Shown here: positions 35,281 to 44,291 of the stretch, piece after piece
Layout: the number at the start of each line of letters is the position of its first letter
Position numbering within the stretch: the first letter of the stretch is position 1
NCBI RefSeq assembly: GCF_002814235.1
Contig: NZ_PHSU01000042.1
Span: 1 to 64,000, forward strand
Length of the DNA stretch: 64,000 bases
Direction of reading: 5' to 3'
Source: Pseudomonas sp. QS1027
Lineage (GTDB): Bacteria; Pseudomonadota; Gammaproteobacteria; Pseudomonadales; Pseudomonadaceae
Notes under the pieces: model-generated
What the model was told of the DNA's origin: nothing
Seen by the model: only the letters and a program-made list of their open reading frames with translations
The model's database searches: none
Translations under genes and position numbers: made by a program

Positions 35281-36795
35281 ATGGATACTTTCGGCTATCT
35301 GGGCCAGGGCTTCGGCGTCGCCCTGAGCCCCTACAACCTGGTGACCGCCCTGTGCGGCACCCTGATCGGCACCGTCGTCGGCCTGCTCCCTGGCCTGGGC
35401 CCGATCAACGGCGTGGCGCTGCTGATCCCGATTGCCTTCGCCCTCGGCCTGCCGCCGGAGTCGGCGCTGATCCTGCTGGCGGCGGTGTACCTGGGTTGCG
35501 AGTACGGTGGGCGGATCAGTTCGATCCTGCTCAACATCCCTGGCGAAGCCTCCACCGTGATGACCACCCTCGACGGCTACCCCATGGCCCGCCAGGGCCT
35601 GGCCGGCGTGGCCCTGTCGCTGTCGGCCTGGAGTTCGTTCATCGGCGCCTTTATCGCTACCTGTGGCATGGTGCTGTTCGCCCCGCTGCTGGCGAAATGG
35701 GCGATTGCCTTCGGTCCGGCGGAATACTTCGTGCTGATGGTCTTCGCCATTGTCTGTCTCGGTGGCATGGCCGGCGACCGACCGCTGAAGACTTTTATCG
35801 CGGCGCTGATCGGCCTGTTCCTGTCGAGTGTCGGGATCGATGCCAACAGCGGTGTCTATCGTTTTACCGGCGACAATATCCACCTCACCGACGGCATCCA
35901 GTTCGTGGTGCTGGTGCTGGGCCTGTTCTCCATCAGCGAAATCCTCCTGCTGCTGGAAAAGACCCATCGCGGCCAGGAAGCGGCGAAGGCCACCGGGCGG
36001 ATGATGTTCAACTTCAAGGAAGCGGCCTCGGTGTTCGTGGTGAACATCCGCTGCGGCCTGTTGGGTTTTATCATGGGCGTGCTGCCGGGTGCTGGCGCCA
36101 CACTGGCCAGTGCCGTGGCCTATATGACCGAAAAACGCCTGGCGGGTGCCAGCGGCACGTTCGGCCAAGGTGACAAGCGTGGCCTCGCCGCACCGGAAAC
36201 CGCCATTGGTGCCTCGGCCTGCGGTGCCCTGGTGCCGATGCTGACCCTCGGTGTCCCCGGTTCAGGGACCACGGCGGTGATGATCGGCGCCCTGTCGCTG
36301 TACAACATCACTCCCGGCCCGCTGTTGTTCCAGCAGCAACCGGACATCGTCTGGGGCCTGATCGCGTCGTTGTTTATCGCCAATATCATGCTGGTGATCC
36401 TCAATATCCCGATGATCCGTATCTTCACCCGCATCCTTGCCGTGCCGAACTGGGCGCTGGTGCCGGTGATCGCCATCATCACCGCGATCGGGGTCTACGC
36501 CGTCCACGCCACCACCTTCGACCTGTTCCTGATGGTCGGTATCGGCATCTTCGGCTATATCCTGCGCAAACTGGATTTCCCGCTGTCGCCGGTATTGCTC
36601 GGCTTTATCCTCGGCGGGCTGATGGAGTCGAACCTGCGCCGGGCGCTGTCGATTTCCAACGGTGCGCTGGAGATTCTCTGGTCGAGTCCGATCACGGCGG
36701 GGGTCTGGGTACTGACGGCGATCATGCTGCTGATGCCGCTGCTGCGGATCTGGCGCAAGCGTTCACTCCAGCGTCGTGCGCTGGCGGATGCCTGA
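35281..36795 (+). CDS. tctA: Tricarboxylate transporter large subunit TctA
   Basis: A 504-residue permease with about 12 membrane segments. Hallmarks are GLLPGLGPINGVALLIPIAF, GGRISSILLNIPGEASTVMT and the second repeat VLPGAGATLASAVAY with TLGVPGSGTTAVMIGAL. It moves tricarboxylates with sodium or protons using TctC as the binding protein. It is the last gene of tctCBA and is followed by a perfect 10-base hairpin shared with ung. Confidence 0.95.
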   Translation: MDTFGYLGQGFGVALSPYNLVTALCGTLIGTVVGLLPGLGPINGVALLIPIAFALGLPPESALILLAAVYLGCEYGGRISSILLNIPGEASTVMTTLDGYPMARQGLAGVALSLSAWSSFIGAFIATCGMVLFAPLLAKWAIAFGPAEYFVLMVFAIVCLGGMAGDRPLKTFIAALIGLFLSSVGIDANSGVYRFTGDNIHLTDGIQFVVLVLGLFSISEILLLLEKTHRGQEAAKATGRMMFNFKEAASVFVVNIRCGLLGFIMGVLPGAGATLASAVAYMTEKRLAGASGTFGQGDKRGLAAPETAIGASACGALVPMLTLGVPGSGTTAVMIGALSLYNITPGPLLFQQQPDIVWGLIASLFIANIMLVILNIPMIRIFTRILAVPNWALVPVIAIITAIGVYAVHATTFDLFLMVGIGIFGYILRKLDFPLSPVLLGFILGGLMESNLRRALSISNGALEILWSSPITAGVWVLTAIMLLMPLLRIWRKRSLQRRALADA

Positions 36796-36808
36796 TAAAG
36801 GAAAGGTT

Positions 36809-36830
36809 GGGAACCGGCTTGCCGGTTCCC
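36809..36830. terminator. Hairpin between tctA and ung
   Basis: GGGAACCGGC-TT-GCCGGTTCCC is a perfect 10-base stem between the two converging genes. It lacks a T-run but is in the right place to end both transcripts. Confidence 0.55.
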
Positions 36831-36839
36831 ACAAGGCCG

Positions 36840-37532
36840 TCAGAGCGGCGGCAATGCCCACTGAATCGGCGCCAGGCCATTCTGTTCGAGGAACTTGTTG
36901 GTCCGGCTGAAATGCCCGCAACCGATAAAACCGCGATAAGCCGACAACGGCGACGGATGCACAGACTTCAGCACCAGGTGCTTGGTCGCATCGATCAGCT
37001 TCTGCTTGCCCTGGGCATGGGCGCCCCACAGCAGGAACACCAGTTTGTCCTGGCGCTCGCTGACCACCTCGATAATCCGATCGGTAAAGAACTGCCAGCC
37101 ACGATTGGCGTGGGAGGCGGCAATGCCGCGTTCCACGGTCATGGTGGTGTTGAGCAGCAACACGCCCTGCTCGGCCCAGCTTTGCAGGTAGCCGTGCCTG
37201 GGGATGTCGATATTCAGGTCGCGCTGCAATTCTTTGTAGATATTGACCAGCGACGGTGGCGCCGGAACCCCCGGTTGCACCGAAAAACATAAACCATGGG
37301 CCTGGCCCGGGCCGTGGTAGGGGTCCTGGCCGATGATCACCACCTTCACCTGATCCAGCGGCGTGGTGTTCATGGCATTGAAGATCAGCGGGCCCGGCGG
37401 ATAGATTTCCTTGCCGGCCGCACGCTCCTGGCGCAGAAATTCTCGCAACTCGCCCATGTAGGGCTTGTCGAACTCTTCACGGAGCGCCTGCTTCCAGCTG
37501 GGCTCGAGTTTGATGCGGTCGTCGTCGGTCAT
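36840..37532 (-). CDS. ung: Uracil-DNA glycosylase
   Basis: A 230-residue family 1 enzyme that removes uracil from DNA. The water-activating motif GQDPYHG has Asp70, and HPSPLSAYRG has His192. GLCFSV and LLLNTTMTVE are also conserved. The ATG at 37532 (MTDDDRIKLEPSW) is preferred to one 11 codons earlier because it gives the family length. It stands alone between tctA and the ECH_2 gene. Confidence 0.96.
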   Translation of the reverse strand: MTDDDRIKLEPSWKQALREEFDKPYMGELREFLRQERAAGKEIYPPGPLIFNAMNTTPLDQVKVVIIGQDPYHGPGQAHGLCFSVQPGVPAPPSLVNIYKELQRDLNIDIPRHGYLQSWAEQGVLLLNTTMTVERGIAASHANRGWQFFTDRIIEVVSERQDKLVFLLWGAHAQGKQKLIDATKHLVLKSVHPSPLSAYRGFIGCGHFSRTNKFLEQNGLAPIQWALPPL

Positions 37533-37662
37533 GATCGTGTCCGGAAATAACAATGGGGCGGACACTAGGAAAGCCCATCACGCTTGTCAATTGATCCGCG
37601 ACAGAACCGGCACTTTCCCACACAAGGATCATACTGTGTACTCAACGAGTAGCGAGGTCACG

Positions 37663-38781
37663 ATGAACCTGCATTTCGAAGAACTCACCGGTATCAACGG
37701 TGCCCGCCTGGGCATCGCCACGCTGGATGCCGAACACACCCTCAACGCGCTTTCACTGCCGATGATCCAGGACCTGGACGAACGCCTGGAGACCTGGGCG
37801 CGGGATCCGAACATTGTCTGTGTGCTGTTGCGCGGCAACGGCACCCGGGCGTTCTGCTCCGGCGGCGAGGTACGCAGCCTGGCCCAGGCCTGCCAGGCGC
37901 ACCCCGGCGCCGTGCCACCGCTGGCCAGCGTGTTCTTTGCCGCGGAATACCGCCTCGACTATCGCCTGCACACCTACCCCAAGCCGGTGCTGTGCTGGGC
38001 CCATGGCTACGTCCTCGGCGGCGGCATGGGCCTGCTGCAAGGCGCGTCCATTCGTATCGTCACCCCGAGCAGCCGCCTGGCGATGCCGGAGATCGGCATC
38101 GGTTTGTACCCGGATGTCGGCGCCAGTTGGTTCCTGTCGCGACTGCCGGGCAAGCTGGGGTTGTTCCTCGGCCTGACCGGTGCGCAGATGAACGCTCGCG
38201 ACGCCATCGACCTGGGCCTGGCAGACCGGCTCCTGGGCGACGACCAGCAGGAAGAGCTGATCGAAGGACTGTTGCGGCTCAATTGGCAGGAACAGACGGC
38301 GATGCAGCTCAACAGCCTGCTCAAGGCACTGGAGCGTCAGGCCCGCGAGCAGCAAGCGCAGCCGCAATCGCAATGGCTGCCGCTGCGCGAGCGTATCGAT
38401 GAACTGCTGGATGTCAGCGATGTGCACTGCGCCTGGAAGGCCATTGCGCAGTTGGCCGAAGACGCCGACAAACGTCTGGCCCGGGCGGCCAGGCAGCTCA
38501 AGGAAGGTTGCCCGCTGACCGCGCACCTGGTCTGGGAACAGATCGCCCGGGCCCGGCACCTGTCGCTGGCGCAGGTGTTCCAGATGGAATACACCCTGAG
38601 CCTCAACTGCTGCCGTCACCCGGAGTTCAGCGAAGGCGTGCGGGCGCGGCTGATCGACAAGGACGGCGAGCCGCGCTGGCATTGGCCGGATATCGCCGCC
38701 GTGCCGGAAGCGGTGGTCGAGGCGCATTTCCACAAGGCGTGGGAGGGACGCCACCCACTGGCGGACCTGTCGGACTACTGA
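37663..38781 (+). CDS. Enoyl-CoA hydratase/isomerase family (ECH_2, 3-hydroxyisobutyryl-CoA hydrolase-like)
   Basis: A 372-residue crotonase-fold protein. GTRAFCSGGEVRSL and KPVLCWAHGYVLGGGMGLLQ form the oxyanion holes. MPEIGIGLYPDVGASWFLSR has the Glu and Asp used by 3-hydroxyisobutyryl-CoA hydrolases, and the long C-terminal helix region is that of the ECH_2 group. It probably hydrolyses or hydrates a short branched acyl-CoA; no valine-pathway genes are nearby to confirm this. GCGAGGTCACG before ATG 37663 sets the start. Confidence 0.85.
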   Translation: MNLHFEELTGINGARLGIATLDAEHTLNALSLPMIQDLDERLETWARDPNIVCVLLRGNGTRAFCSGGEVRSLAQACQAHPGAVPPLASVFFAAEYRLDYRLHTYPKPVLCWAHGYVLGGGMGLLQGASIRIVTPSSRLAMPEIGIGLYPDVGASWFLSRLPGKLGLFLGLTGAQMNARDAIDLGLADRLLGDDQQEELIEGLLRLNWQEQTAMQLNSLLKALERQAREQQAQPQSQWLPLRERIDELLDVSDVHCAWKAIAQLAEDADKRLARAARQLKEGCPLTAHLVWEQIARARHLSLAQVFQMEYTLSLNCCRHPEFSEGVRARLIDKDGEPRWHWPDIAAVPEAVVEAHFHKAWEGRHPLADLSDY

Positions 38782-38804
38782 GCCGTGTATCGCCTGGCCA
38801 CTGG

Positions 38805-39065
38805 CTAGTGGGGGCCGTGACCAGGGCGACCGTTACCGTGCCAGCGGGCCCAGCGATGGCCTGGATAATAGTGGTAGCCCGGACCGGGTGCGTAGTAGCC
38901 CCGGTAGTAGGGGCCGCCGCCATAGCCGTAATAACCGTAACCATAGTAATAGGCCGGTACAGCGTAGACATCGGAACGGTAGTAGGCGGGACCGCCATCG
39001 TAGTAGGGCGCACACGCGGTCAGAGCCAGGAACAGGCTTGCAGCGATAAGGATTCGTGGGTACAT
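38805..39065 (-). CDS. Tyr/Gly-rich small lipoprotein
   Basis: An 86-residue protein. MYPRILIAASLFLALTACAP is a lipoprotein signal with the lipobox LTAC (Cys17). The mature part is almost wholly Tyr, Gly and Pro (repeats such as YYGYGYYGYGGGPYYRG) and ends in a His/Arg-rich tail. Such proteins are common in pseudomonads and have no known function. GGAGGCCGCC precedes the ATG at 39065. Confidence 0.75.
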   Translation of the reverse strand: MYPRILIAASLFLALTACAPYYDGGPAYYRSDVYAVPAYYYGYGYYGYGGGPYYRGYYAPGPGYHYYPGHRWARWHGNGRPGHGPH

Positions 39066-39215
39066 GGCGGCCTCCTGGACCGCGAAATGACGCTGGGCAG
39101 CGAGGCTGGCCAGCGCAGGCGGGCTGATGCCCACCTATACCCATTCAGACCGCAAAACCCTCGGTGAGTGCCCTGAAGCCAAAAATTCCCACCCAACCGG
39201 GGCAAGCGCCAGGCG

Positions 39216-40064
39216 CTATGCTCCGGGCTTCGCGCTGATCTGCTCCTGCAGGTTCTGGATCTGGTTCTGCAGGGTGGTGATATTACGCGTGACCTGCCCA
39301 CGGAAGGCATCGAACTCCGCCGTGCTGCCACCCGCCGCCCCACCCGCGGCCTGACGGTTGTCCTGCTCGCTCTTGAGCACGATCAGCTCCTGTTCGATAC
39401 GCTCGACCGCCGCGCTGCTATTGCCCTGTTTTTTCAAGGCGGCAATCTCGGCGGCGTTGCTCTTCACTTGCGCGTCGAGCTTGCCGGCATCGCCCTGGCC
39501 GGCTTTGAGGTTGGCCAGTTCCGCCGTCAGGCTTTTGACCTGGGCCTGCAACTGGGTGTTGGCGGTCTGCTGGTCCGCCGTCAGCGCGCTCATCTGTTGC
39601 AGCCGCTGCTCAAGACCAGTGGCCTGCCCGGCAACGCCCTGTTGCTGGCGGCCCTGCTCGAGCAACTTGCCTTCAAGCTGGCGGATCTGCAACTTCAGCG
39701 CTTCGCTGTCGCTGCTGACGCTCGACTCGCTGGCAACCACCTTGCCGGAAATCGCCTGCAAGCGCCCCGCCGCTTCCTCGCTGATACGCGCGAAGCTTTC
39801 CTGGGTCGCCACCAGTTGCTGCTCCATCAGGCTGATCTGCTGGAAACTCCACCAGGCAAGCCCTGCGAAGGCAATGAACAAGGCCCCGACCAGCGCCCAC
39901 AGCGGCCCGGTGCTCGGCACCTTGACCTTGACCCGTGGCGTCGCGGCCACCTGGGACCGTGTGCGCTCACGCACGGGCGCGGTGCCCACGTGTTCCTCAT
40001 GGTCGTCCGCATCGGCACGCAGGCTGGGCACATCATCGAAATCGTCGTTGGCATCGTTACGCAT
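39216..40064 (-). CDS. Membrane-anchored coiled-coil protein
   Basis: A 282-residue protein. The acidic N-terminal 45 residues are cytoplasmic, one membrane segment follows at about 53-73 (GPLWALVGALFIAFAGLAWW), and then about 190 residues of predicted coiled coil rich in Gln, Ala, Leu and Lys (for example LEGKLLEQGRQQQG) end in NLQEQISAKPGA. I do not recognise a catalytic domain. The layout suggests a structural or scaffold role at the envelope. AAGGTTCCTTC precedes the ATG. Confidence 0.7.
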   Translation of the reverse strand: MRNDANDDFDDVPSLRADADDHEEHVGTAPVRERTRSQVAATPRVKVKVPSTGPLWALVGALFIAFAGLAWWSFQQISLMEQQLVATQESFARISEEAAGRLQAISGKVVASESSVSSDSEALKLQIRQLEGKLLEQGRQQQGVAGQATGLEQRLQQMSALTADQQTANTQLQAQVKSLTAELANLKAGQGDAGKLDAQVKSNAAEIAALKKQGNSSAAVERIEQELIVLKSEQDNRQAAGGAAGGSTAEFDAFRGQVTRNITTLQNQIQNLQEQISAKPGA

Positions 40065-40178
40065 GAAGGAACCTTTCTGAACCGCAGTGATAGCGAAATA
40101 CGGCGAGTATAACCCCCCAACCCACCGCTCTGATCGACCCTGAACCCGGAACCGGGTTCAGTTGTGGTAACCGAATAT

Positions 40179-41177
40179 TTAAACGGCCGCCGGTTCCTGG
40201 GCTTTCCACCAGGCGCAAAACTCGTCGAGGGCCGCCCACAGGCTGACCTTGGGGTCGTAACCGAGATAATGCCTGGCGCGGCTGATGTCCAGGGTGAAAT
40301 CCTTGTTCATCACTTGCATGCCCAGGCGCGACAAGGTCGGTTCCGGGCGCCCCGGCCAGAGGGCGCAGGCACTTTCATTCAAGGCCGCGACGCTGTAGGC
40401 CAGGCCGAAGGAGCGATAGCGGGTCACCTGCGGCACCTGCATCTGGCGCATCACGTAGTTCACCACATCCCACAACGGAATCGGGGTGCCATTGCTGATG
40501 TTGTAGGCCTTGCCCAGGGCCGACCCGCCGACCTGCAGGCTGCTCAGCAAAGCTTCATTGAGGTTGTGCACGCTGGTGAAATCGACCTTGTTCAGGCCAT
40601 TGCCGACAATCGACAGCCGCCCCTTGCGCTGCATCTTCAGCAGGCGCGGGAAGATGCTCATGTCGCCAGCGCCAGTCACGAAACGCGGGCGTAGCGCCAG
40701 GACTTCGAGGCCGAACTCCTGGGCACCGAAGACCTTCTGTTCGGCCAGGTACTTGGTCGCCGCGTAAGGGTGCTTGAAACGCTTGGGCACCTGCTCCTCG
40801 GTCAAGCCCAGGTGCGAGCGACCGTCGAAATAGATCGAGGGCGACGACAGATGCACCAAGCGCCGGACCTGCTGCTTGAGACAGGCCTCGACGACGTTCT
40901 CGGTGACCAGCACATTGCCCTGGTGGAAGTCCTGATAACGGCCCCACAGGCCCACCGCGCCGGCACAATGCACCACGGCCTCGACATCCTGGCACAGCTC
41001 GCGGACCAGTTGCGGGTCCGTCAGGTCGCCCTGGATGAACTCGGCGCCACGCCGCACCAGATGCTCGACGCTCTCGGCCCGGCGGCCATTGACCCGCACC
41101 TCATGGCCCTGCTCCAGGGCGCAACGCGCAAAGCGCCCGCCAATAAAGCCGCTTGCGCCGGTAACCAGAATTTTCAT
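40179..41177 (-). CDS. NAD-dependent epimerase/dehydratase (extended SDR)
   Basis: A 332-residue Rossmann enzyme. MKILVTGASGFIGG carries the GxxGxxG cofactor motif, VVHCAGAVGLWG follows, and the catalytic pair is in HPYAATKYLAE (YxxxK). SSPSIYF gives the active-site Ser. It resembles the 3-beta-hydroxysteroid dehydrogenase/isomerase-like branch of extended SDRs; the substrate is unknown. The ATG at 41177 has GGAG nine bases upstream. It is transcribed away from argP's upstream region and has no obvious pathway partners. Confidence 0.8.
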   Translation of the reverse strand: MKILVTGASGFIGGRFARCALEQGHEVRVNGRRAESVEHLVRRGAEFIQGDLTDPQLVRELCQDVEAVVHCAGAVGLWGRYQDFHQGNVLVTENVVEACLKQQVRRLVHLSSPSIYFDGRSHLGLTEEQVPKRFKHPYAATKYLAEQKVFGAQEFGLEVLALRPRFVTGAGDMSIFPRLLKMQRKGRLSIVGNGLNKVDFTSVHNLNEALLSSLQVGGSALGKAYNISNGTPIPLWDVVNYVMRQMQVPQVTRYRSFGLAYSVAALNESACALWPGRPEPTLSRLGMQVMNKDFTLDISRARHYLGYDPKVSLWAALDEFCAWWKAQEPAAV

Positions 41178-41229
41178 CGATTGCTCCACATACCTTCATT
41201 CGTCCTGCCTGCTACCTGGACGCCGCCGA

Positions 41230-42123
41230 TCACGCCAGAGGCACCAGCCACTGCGCCGCCGAACGCGCCAGGTGCTCGGTCAACTGCCCGAGCAATTGCC
41301 CGCCATTGCGCCAATGATGCCAGTACAACGGCACATCGATGGTTTTATCCGCGATCAATTCCACCAGGGTGCCCCGGGCCAACTGCCCGCGCACCTGCAA
41401 TTCCGGCACCAGCCCCCAGCCCAGGCCGGCCTCGGTCAGGCGGATGAAGCCTTCCGATGACGGACACAGATGATGTTCGAAACCGCCTTCCACGCCCAGC
41501 GCCGCCAGGTAACGGTGTTGCAGGAAGTCGTCCGGGCCGAACACCAGCGCCGGCGTGCGGGCCAGCGTCTGCGCATCGATGCCCCGGGGAAAGTGCCGGG
41601 CGATAAACGCCGGACTGGCCAGCGCGCGATAACGCATCGCCCCCAGCAATACGCTGCGGGCGCCGGCCACCGGGCGCTCGCTGGCGCAGACACAGGCGGC
41701 GACCTCACCGGCGCGCATGCGCTTGAGGCCCACGGTCTGGTCCTCCACCACCAGGTCCAGCAGCAGGTGCTGACGGGCACAGAAATCCCCCACCGCCTCG
41801 CCCCACCAGGTCGCCAGGCTGTCGGCATTCAGGGCAATACGCAGGCGTTCCGGCAAGCCCTCCTCATCCAGCGCCGGCACCTGGCTCTGCAAGTCACGCT
41901 CAAGCAGGCGCACCTGCTGCACATGGTTGAGCAGGCGCCGGCCGATCTCGGTCGGGCTCGGTGGCGTGGCCCGTACCAGCACCGGCTGGCCGACCCGGGC
42001 TTCGAGCAACTTGATCCGTTGGGAAATCGCCGACTGCGACAACCCCAGGACCTGGGCCGCCCGTTCGAACCCGGCCTGTTCGACCACGGCCGCCAGGGCG
42101 GAGAGCAACTTATAGTCGAACAT
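41230..42123 (-). CDS. argP: LysR-family regulator ArgP
   Basis: A 297-residue regulator. The N-terminal helix-turn-helix is FERAAQVLGLSQSAISQRIKLLE, followed by the LysR substrate domain. The ArgP/LysG branch is indicated by VRATPPSPTEIGRRLLNHV and by the divergent argO-type exporter. It should activate export of arginine and lysine analogues. The start at 42123 (MFDYKLLSALAAVVEQ) matches the family. The promoter region is shared with the ACT-domain gene. Confidence 0.88.
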   Translation of the reverse strand: MFDYKLLSALAAVVEQAGFERAAQVLGLSQSAISQRIKLLEARVGQPVLVRATPPSPTEIGRRLLNHVQQVRLLERDLQSQVPALDEEGLPERLRIALNADSLATWWGEAVGDFCARQHLLLDLVVEDQTVGLKRMRAGEVAACVCASERPVAGARSVLLGAMRYRALASPAFIARHFPRGIDAQTLARTPALVFGPDDFLQHRYLAALGVEGGFEHHLCPSSEGFIRLTEAGLGWGLVPELQVRGQLARGTLVELIADKTIDVPLYWHHWRNGGQLLGQLTEHLARSAAQWLVPLA

Positions 42124-42218
42124 CAGTTTTCCTAATGGGCGATCAGCACTATTGGTTTTTCTTATACAACATCGCCCCGCAGAATGCCCGCATCCACTGT
42201 TTATCCGAGGACACCGAC

Positions 42219-42620
42219 ATGGCCGGCGAAACTTCCCTGAGCATACTGCTGCGCAGCATGAGCCCCGAACTCAACGAGGGCGACTACGTTTTCTGCACCC
42301 TGGCCGACGCCAGCCTGCTCGACGACCGCGAACCCATCGGCAGCTTTCGCGAACGCGAAGGCCTGACCGTCATCCTGCGCCGCGAAGACGCCCAGGCCCT
42401 CGGCCTGTCGTTCGACTACCTGGCGGCCTGGATCACCCTCAACGTGCACTCGGCCCTGGAAGCAGTCGGCCTCACCGCCGCGTTTGCCGGCGCCCTGGGC
42501 AAGGCCGGCATCAGTTGCAACGTGATCGCCGGTTATTACCACGACCACCTGTTCGTCGGTCGCGACGACGCCGAGCACGCCCTGCAGGTCTTGCGGCAAC
42601 TGGCCGAACACGGGGAGTAG
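42219..42620 (+). CDS. ACT-domain protein between argP and argO
   Basis: A 133-residue protein beginning MAGETSLSILLRSMSPELNEGDYVFCTL, with LNVHSALEAVGLTAAFAGALG and ISCNVIAGYYHDHLFVGRDDA. I recognise the small ACT-like family that binds amino acids. Its placement between argP and argO, five bases before argO, suggests it senses or buffers the exported amino acid, but this is inference. ATCCGAGGACACCGAC before the ATG supports the start. Confidence 0.75.
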   Translation: MAGETSLSILLRSMSPELNEGDYVFCTLADASLLDDREPIGSFREREGLTVILRREDAQALGLSFDYLAAWITLNVHSALEAVGLTAAFAGALGKAGISCNVIAGYYHDHLFVGRDDAEHALQVLRQLAEHGE

Positions 42621-42625
42621 TCGTC

Positions 42626-43228
42626 ATGTGGCAGAGCTATCTGAACGGCATGCTGGTGGCCGCCGGCCTGATCATGGCGATCGGCACACAGAACGCCTTT
42701 GTCCTGGCCCAGAGCCTGCGCCGCGAACATCACTTGCCGGTGGCGGCCTTGTGCGTGCTCTGCGATGCAATCCTGGTGGCCGCGGGGGTCTTCGGCCTGG
42801 CCACCGTCCTGGCGCACAACCCGACGCTGCTGGCGTTCGCCCGCTGGGGTGGCGCGGCCTTCCTGCTCTGGTACGGCAGCCTGGCGCTGCGCCGGGCTTT
42901 TTCCCGTCAGAGCCTGCAACAAGGCGATGGCCAGACCGTGCGTTCACTGCGCGCCGTGCTGCTCAGTGCCCTGGCGGTGACCCTGCTCAACCCCCACGTC
43001 TACCTCGACACCGTGTTGCTGATCGGCTCCCTCGGTGCCCAGCAGACCGAGCCCGGCGCCTACGTGATGGGCGCCGCCAGTGCCTCGCTGCTGTGGTTCT
43101 TCAGCCTGGCCCTGGGCGCGGCGTGGCTGGCCCCGTGGCTGGCGCGCCCGGCCACCTGGCGCCTGCTCGACCTGCTGGTGGCGGTGATGATGTTCAGCGT
43201 CGCCGCCCAGTTGATCGGCGCGCGCTGA
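42626..43228 (+). CDS. argO: LysE/ArgO-family amino-acid exporter
   Basis: A 200-residue inner-membrane exporter with about six membrane segments. The LysE-family opening LNGMLVAAGLIMAIGTQNAFVL and the second-half TLLNPHVYLDTVLLIG are diagnostic. It exports arginine or lysine and is divergent from argP through the shared control region. GGGGAGTAGTCGTC precedes the ATG at 42626. Confidence 0.9.
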   Translation: MWQSYLNGMLVAAGLIMAIGTQNAFVLAQSLRREHHLPVAALCVLCDAILVAAGVFGLATVLAHNPTLLAFARWGGAAFLLWYGSLALRRAFSRQSLQQGDGQTVRSLRAVLLSALAVTLLNPHVYLDTVLLIGSLGAQQTEPGAYVMGAASASLLWFFSLALGAAWLAPWLARPATWRLLDLLVAVMMFSVAAQLIGAR

Positions 43229-43407
43229 CTTATTCCAAAAGGCTCTGGAACCTCTATCCCACACAGTTGTTGCGTGGTTAAGCCGTCACCCCGGTGCTAT
43301 GATCCGAGTCTTGCGCCGCAAAGAGTACAAACTCCTCGGCGCACGCCTGTATGGCCGCCGTGATCGGCCTTGCGCTCACCGCAACTGACCTGATTAGGAG
43401 AATCACC

Positions 43408-44004
43408 ATGGCTTTCGAATTGCCTCCGCTGCCTTATGCACATGATGCCCTGCAGCCGCACATCTCCAAGGAAACCCTGGAGTTCCACCACGACAAGCAC
43501 CACAACACCTATGTCGTGAACCTGAACAACCTGGTGCCAGGCACCGAGTTCGAAGGCAAGACCCTGGAAGAAATCGTCAAGTCTTCCTCCGGCGGCATCT
43601 TCAACAACGCCGCTCAAGTCTGGAACCACACTTTCTACTGGAACTGCCTGGCGCCAAACGCCGGCGGTCAACCTACCGGCAAGCTGGCTGAAGCCATCAA
43701 CGCCGCGTTCGGTTCCTTCGACAAGTTCAAGGAAGAGTTCACCAAGACTTCCGTCGGCACCTTCGGTTCCGGTTGGGGCTGGCTGGTGAAAAAGGCTGAC
43801 GGTTCCCTGGCCCTGGCCAGCACCATCGGCGCCGGCAACCCGCTGACCAGCGGCGACACCCCGCTGCTGACCTGCGACGTCTGGGAACACGCCTACTACA
43901 TCGACTACCGCAACGTCCGTCCGAAGTATGTCGAGGCGTTCTGGAACCTGGTGAACTGGAAATTCGTCGCCGAGCAGTTCGAAGGCAAAGCCTTCACCGC
44001 TTGA
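43408..44004 (+). CDS. sodB: Superoxide dismutase [Fe]
   Basis: A 198-residue enzyme that converts superoxide to peroxide and oxygen. Metal ligands lie in FHHDKHHNTYV, NHTFYWN and DVWEHAYYIDYRN. The sequence is of the Fe-SOD type. TTAGGAGAATCACC before ATG 43408 sets the start; an upstream in-frame ATG at 43351 has none. In P. aeruginosa sodB also adjoins bifA. A strong terminator follows. Confidence 0.97.
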   Translation: MAFELPPLPYAHDALQPHISKETLEFHHDKHHNTYVVNLNNLVPGTEFEGKTLEEIVKSSSGGIFNNAAQVWNHTFYWNCLAPNAGGQPTGKLAEAINAAFGSFDKFKEEFTKTSVGTFGSGWGWLVKKADGSLALASTIGAGNPLTSGDTPLLTCDVWEHAYYIDYRNVRPKYVEAFWNLVNWKFVAEQFEGKAFTA

Positions 44005-44021
44005 GACTGAACCCGCTTCGC

Positions 44022-44051
44022 AAAAAAAGCCCGGCCTCGCCGGGTTTTTTT
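44022..44051 (+). terminator. Rho-independent terminator after sodB
   Basis: A-run, GCCCGGC-CTC-GCCGGG stem and a seven-T run, 18 bases after the sodB stop. Confidence 0.88.
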
Positions 44052-44237
44052 ATGCCTGTCGCGCCGCCAGGAACTAACCTGAATAATCCGGGAAAATCAC
44101 GCGCTACGCCCTCAAGTAGACGGCTTGAGCGACCGACACAGTCTCCATGGCCTGAAGGGTCCGGGAAGCGCCTGATCGACCCAGCATGAGCACGGGTTCT
44201 CGGCGCTTGCATTGTCCCTTTGACTGACCGGGCCGGA

Positions 44238-44256
44238 TTGCCAATACTCATGGCAA
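44238..44256. promoter_or_regulatory. Inverted repeat upstream of bifA
   Basis: TTGCCA-ATACTCA-TGGCAA is a perfect 6-base inverted repeat with a 7-base spacer, 36 bases before the TTG start of bifA. A regulator-binding site is likely, but I cannot name the protein. Confidence 0.4.
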
Positions 44257-44291
44257 CTTGATGCCATCCGCACGGAACAAGGAATAGCCCT

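Noticed and set aside
36809..36830. GGGAACCGGC hairpin as a REP element
   Set aside because: It lacks the GTAGGAGC ends and the GGCGAT part; it is better explained as a terminator stem between converging genes.
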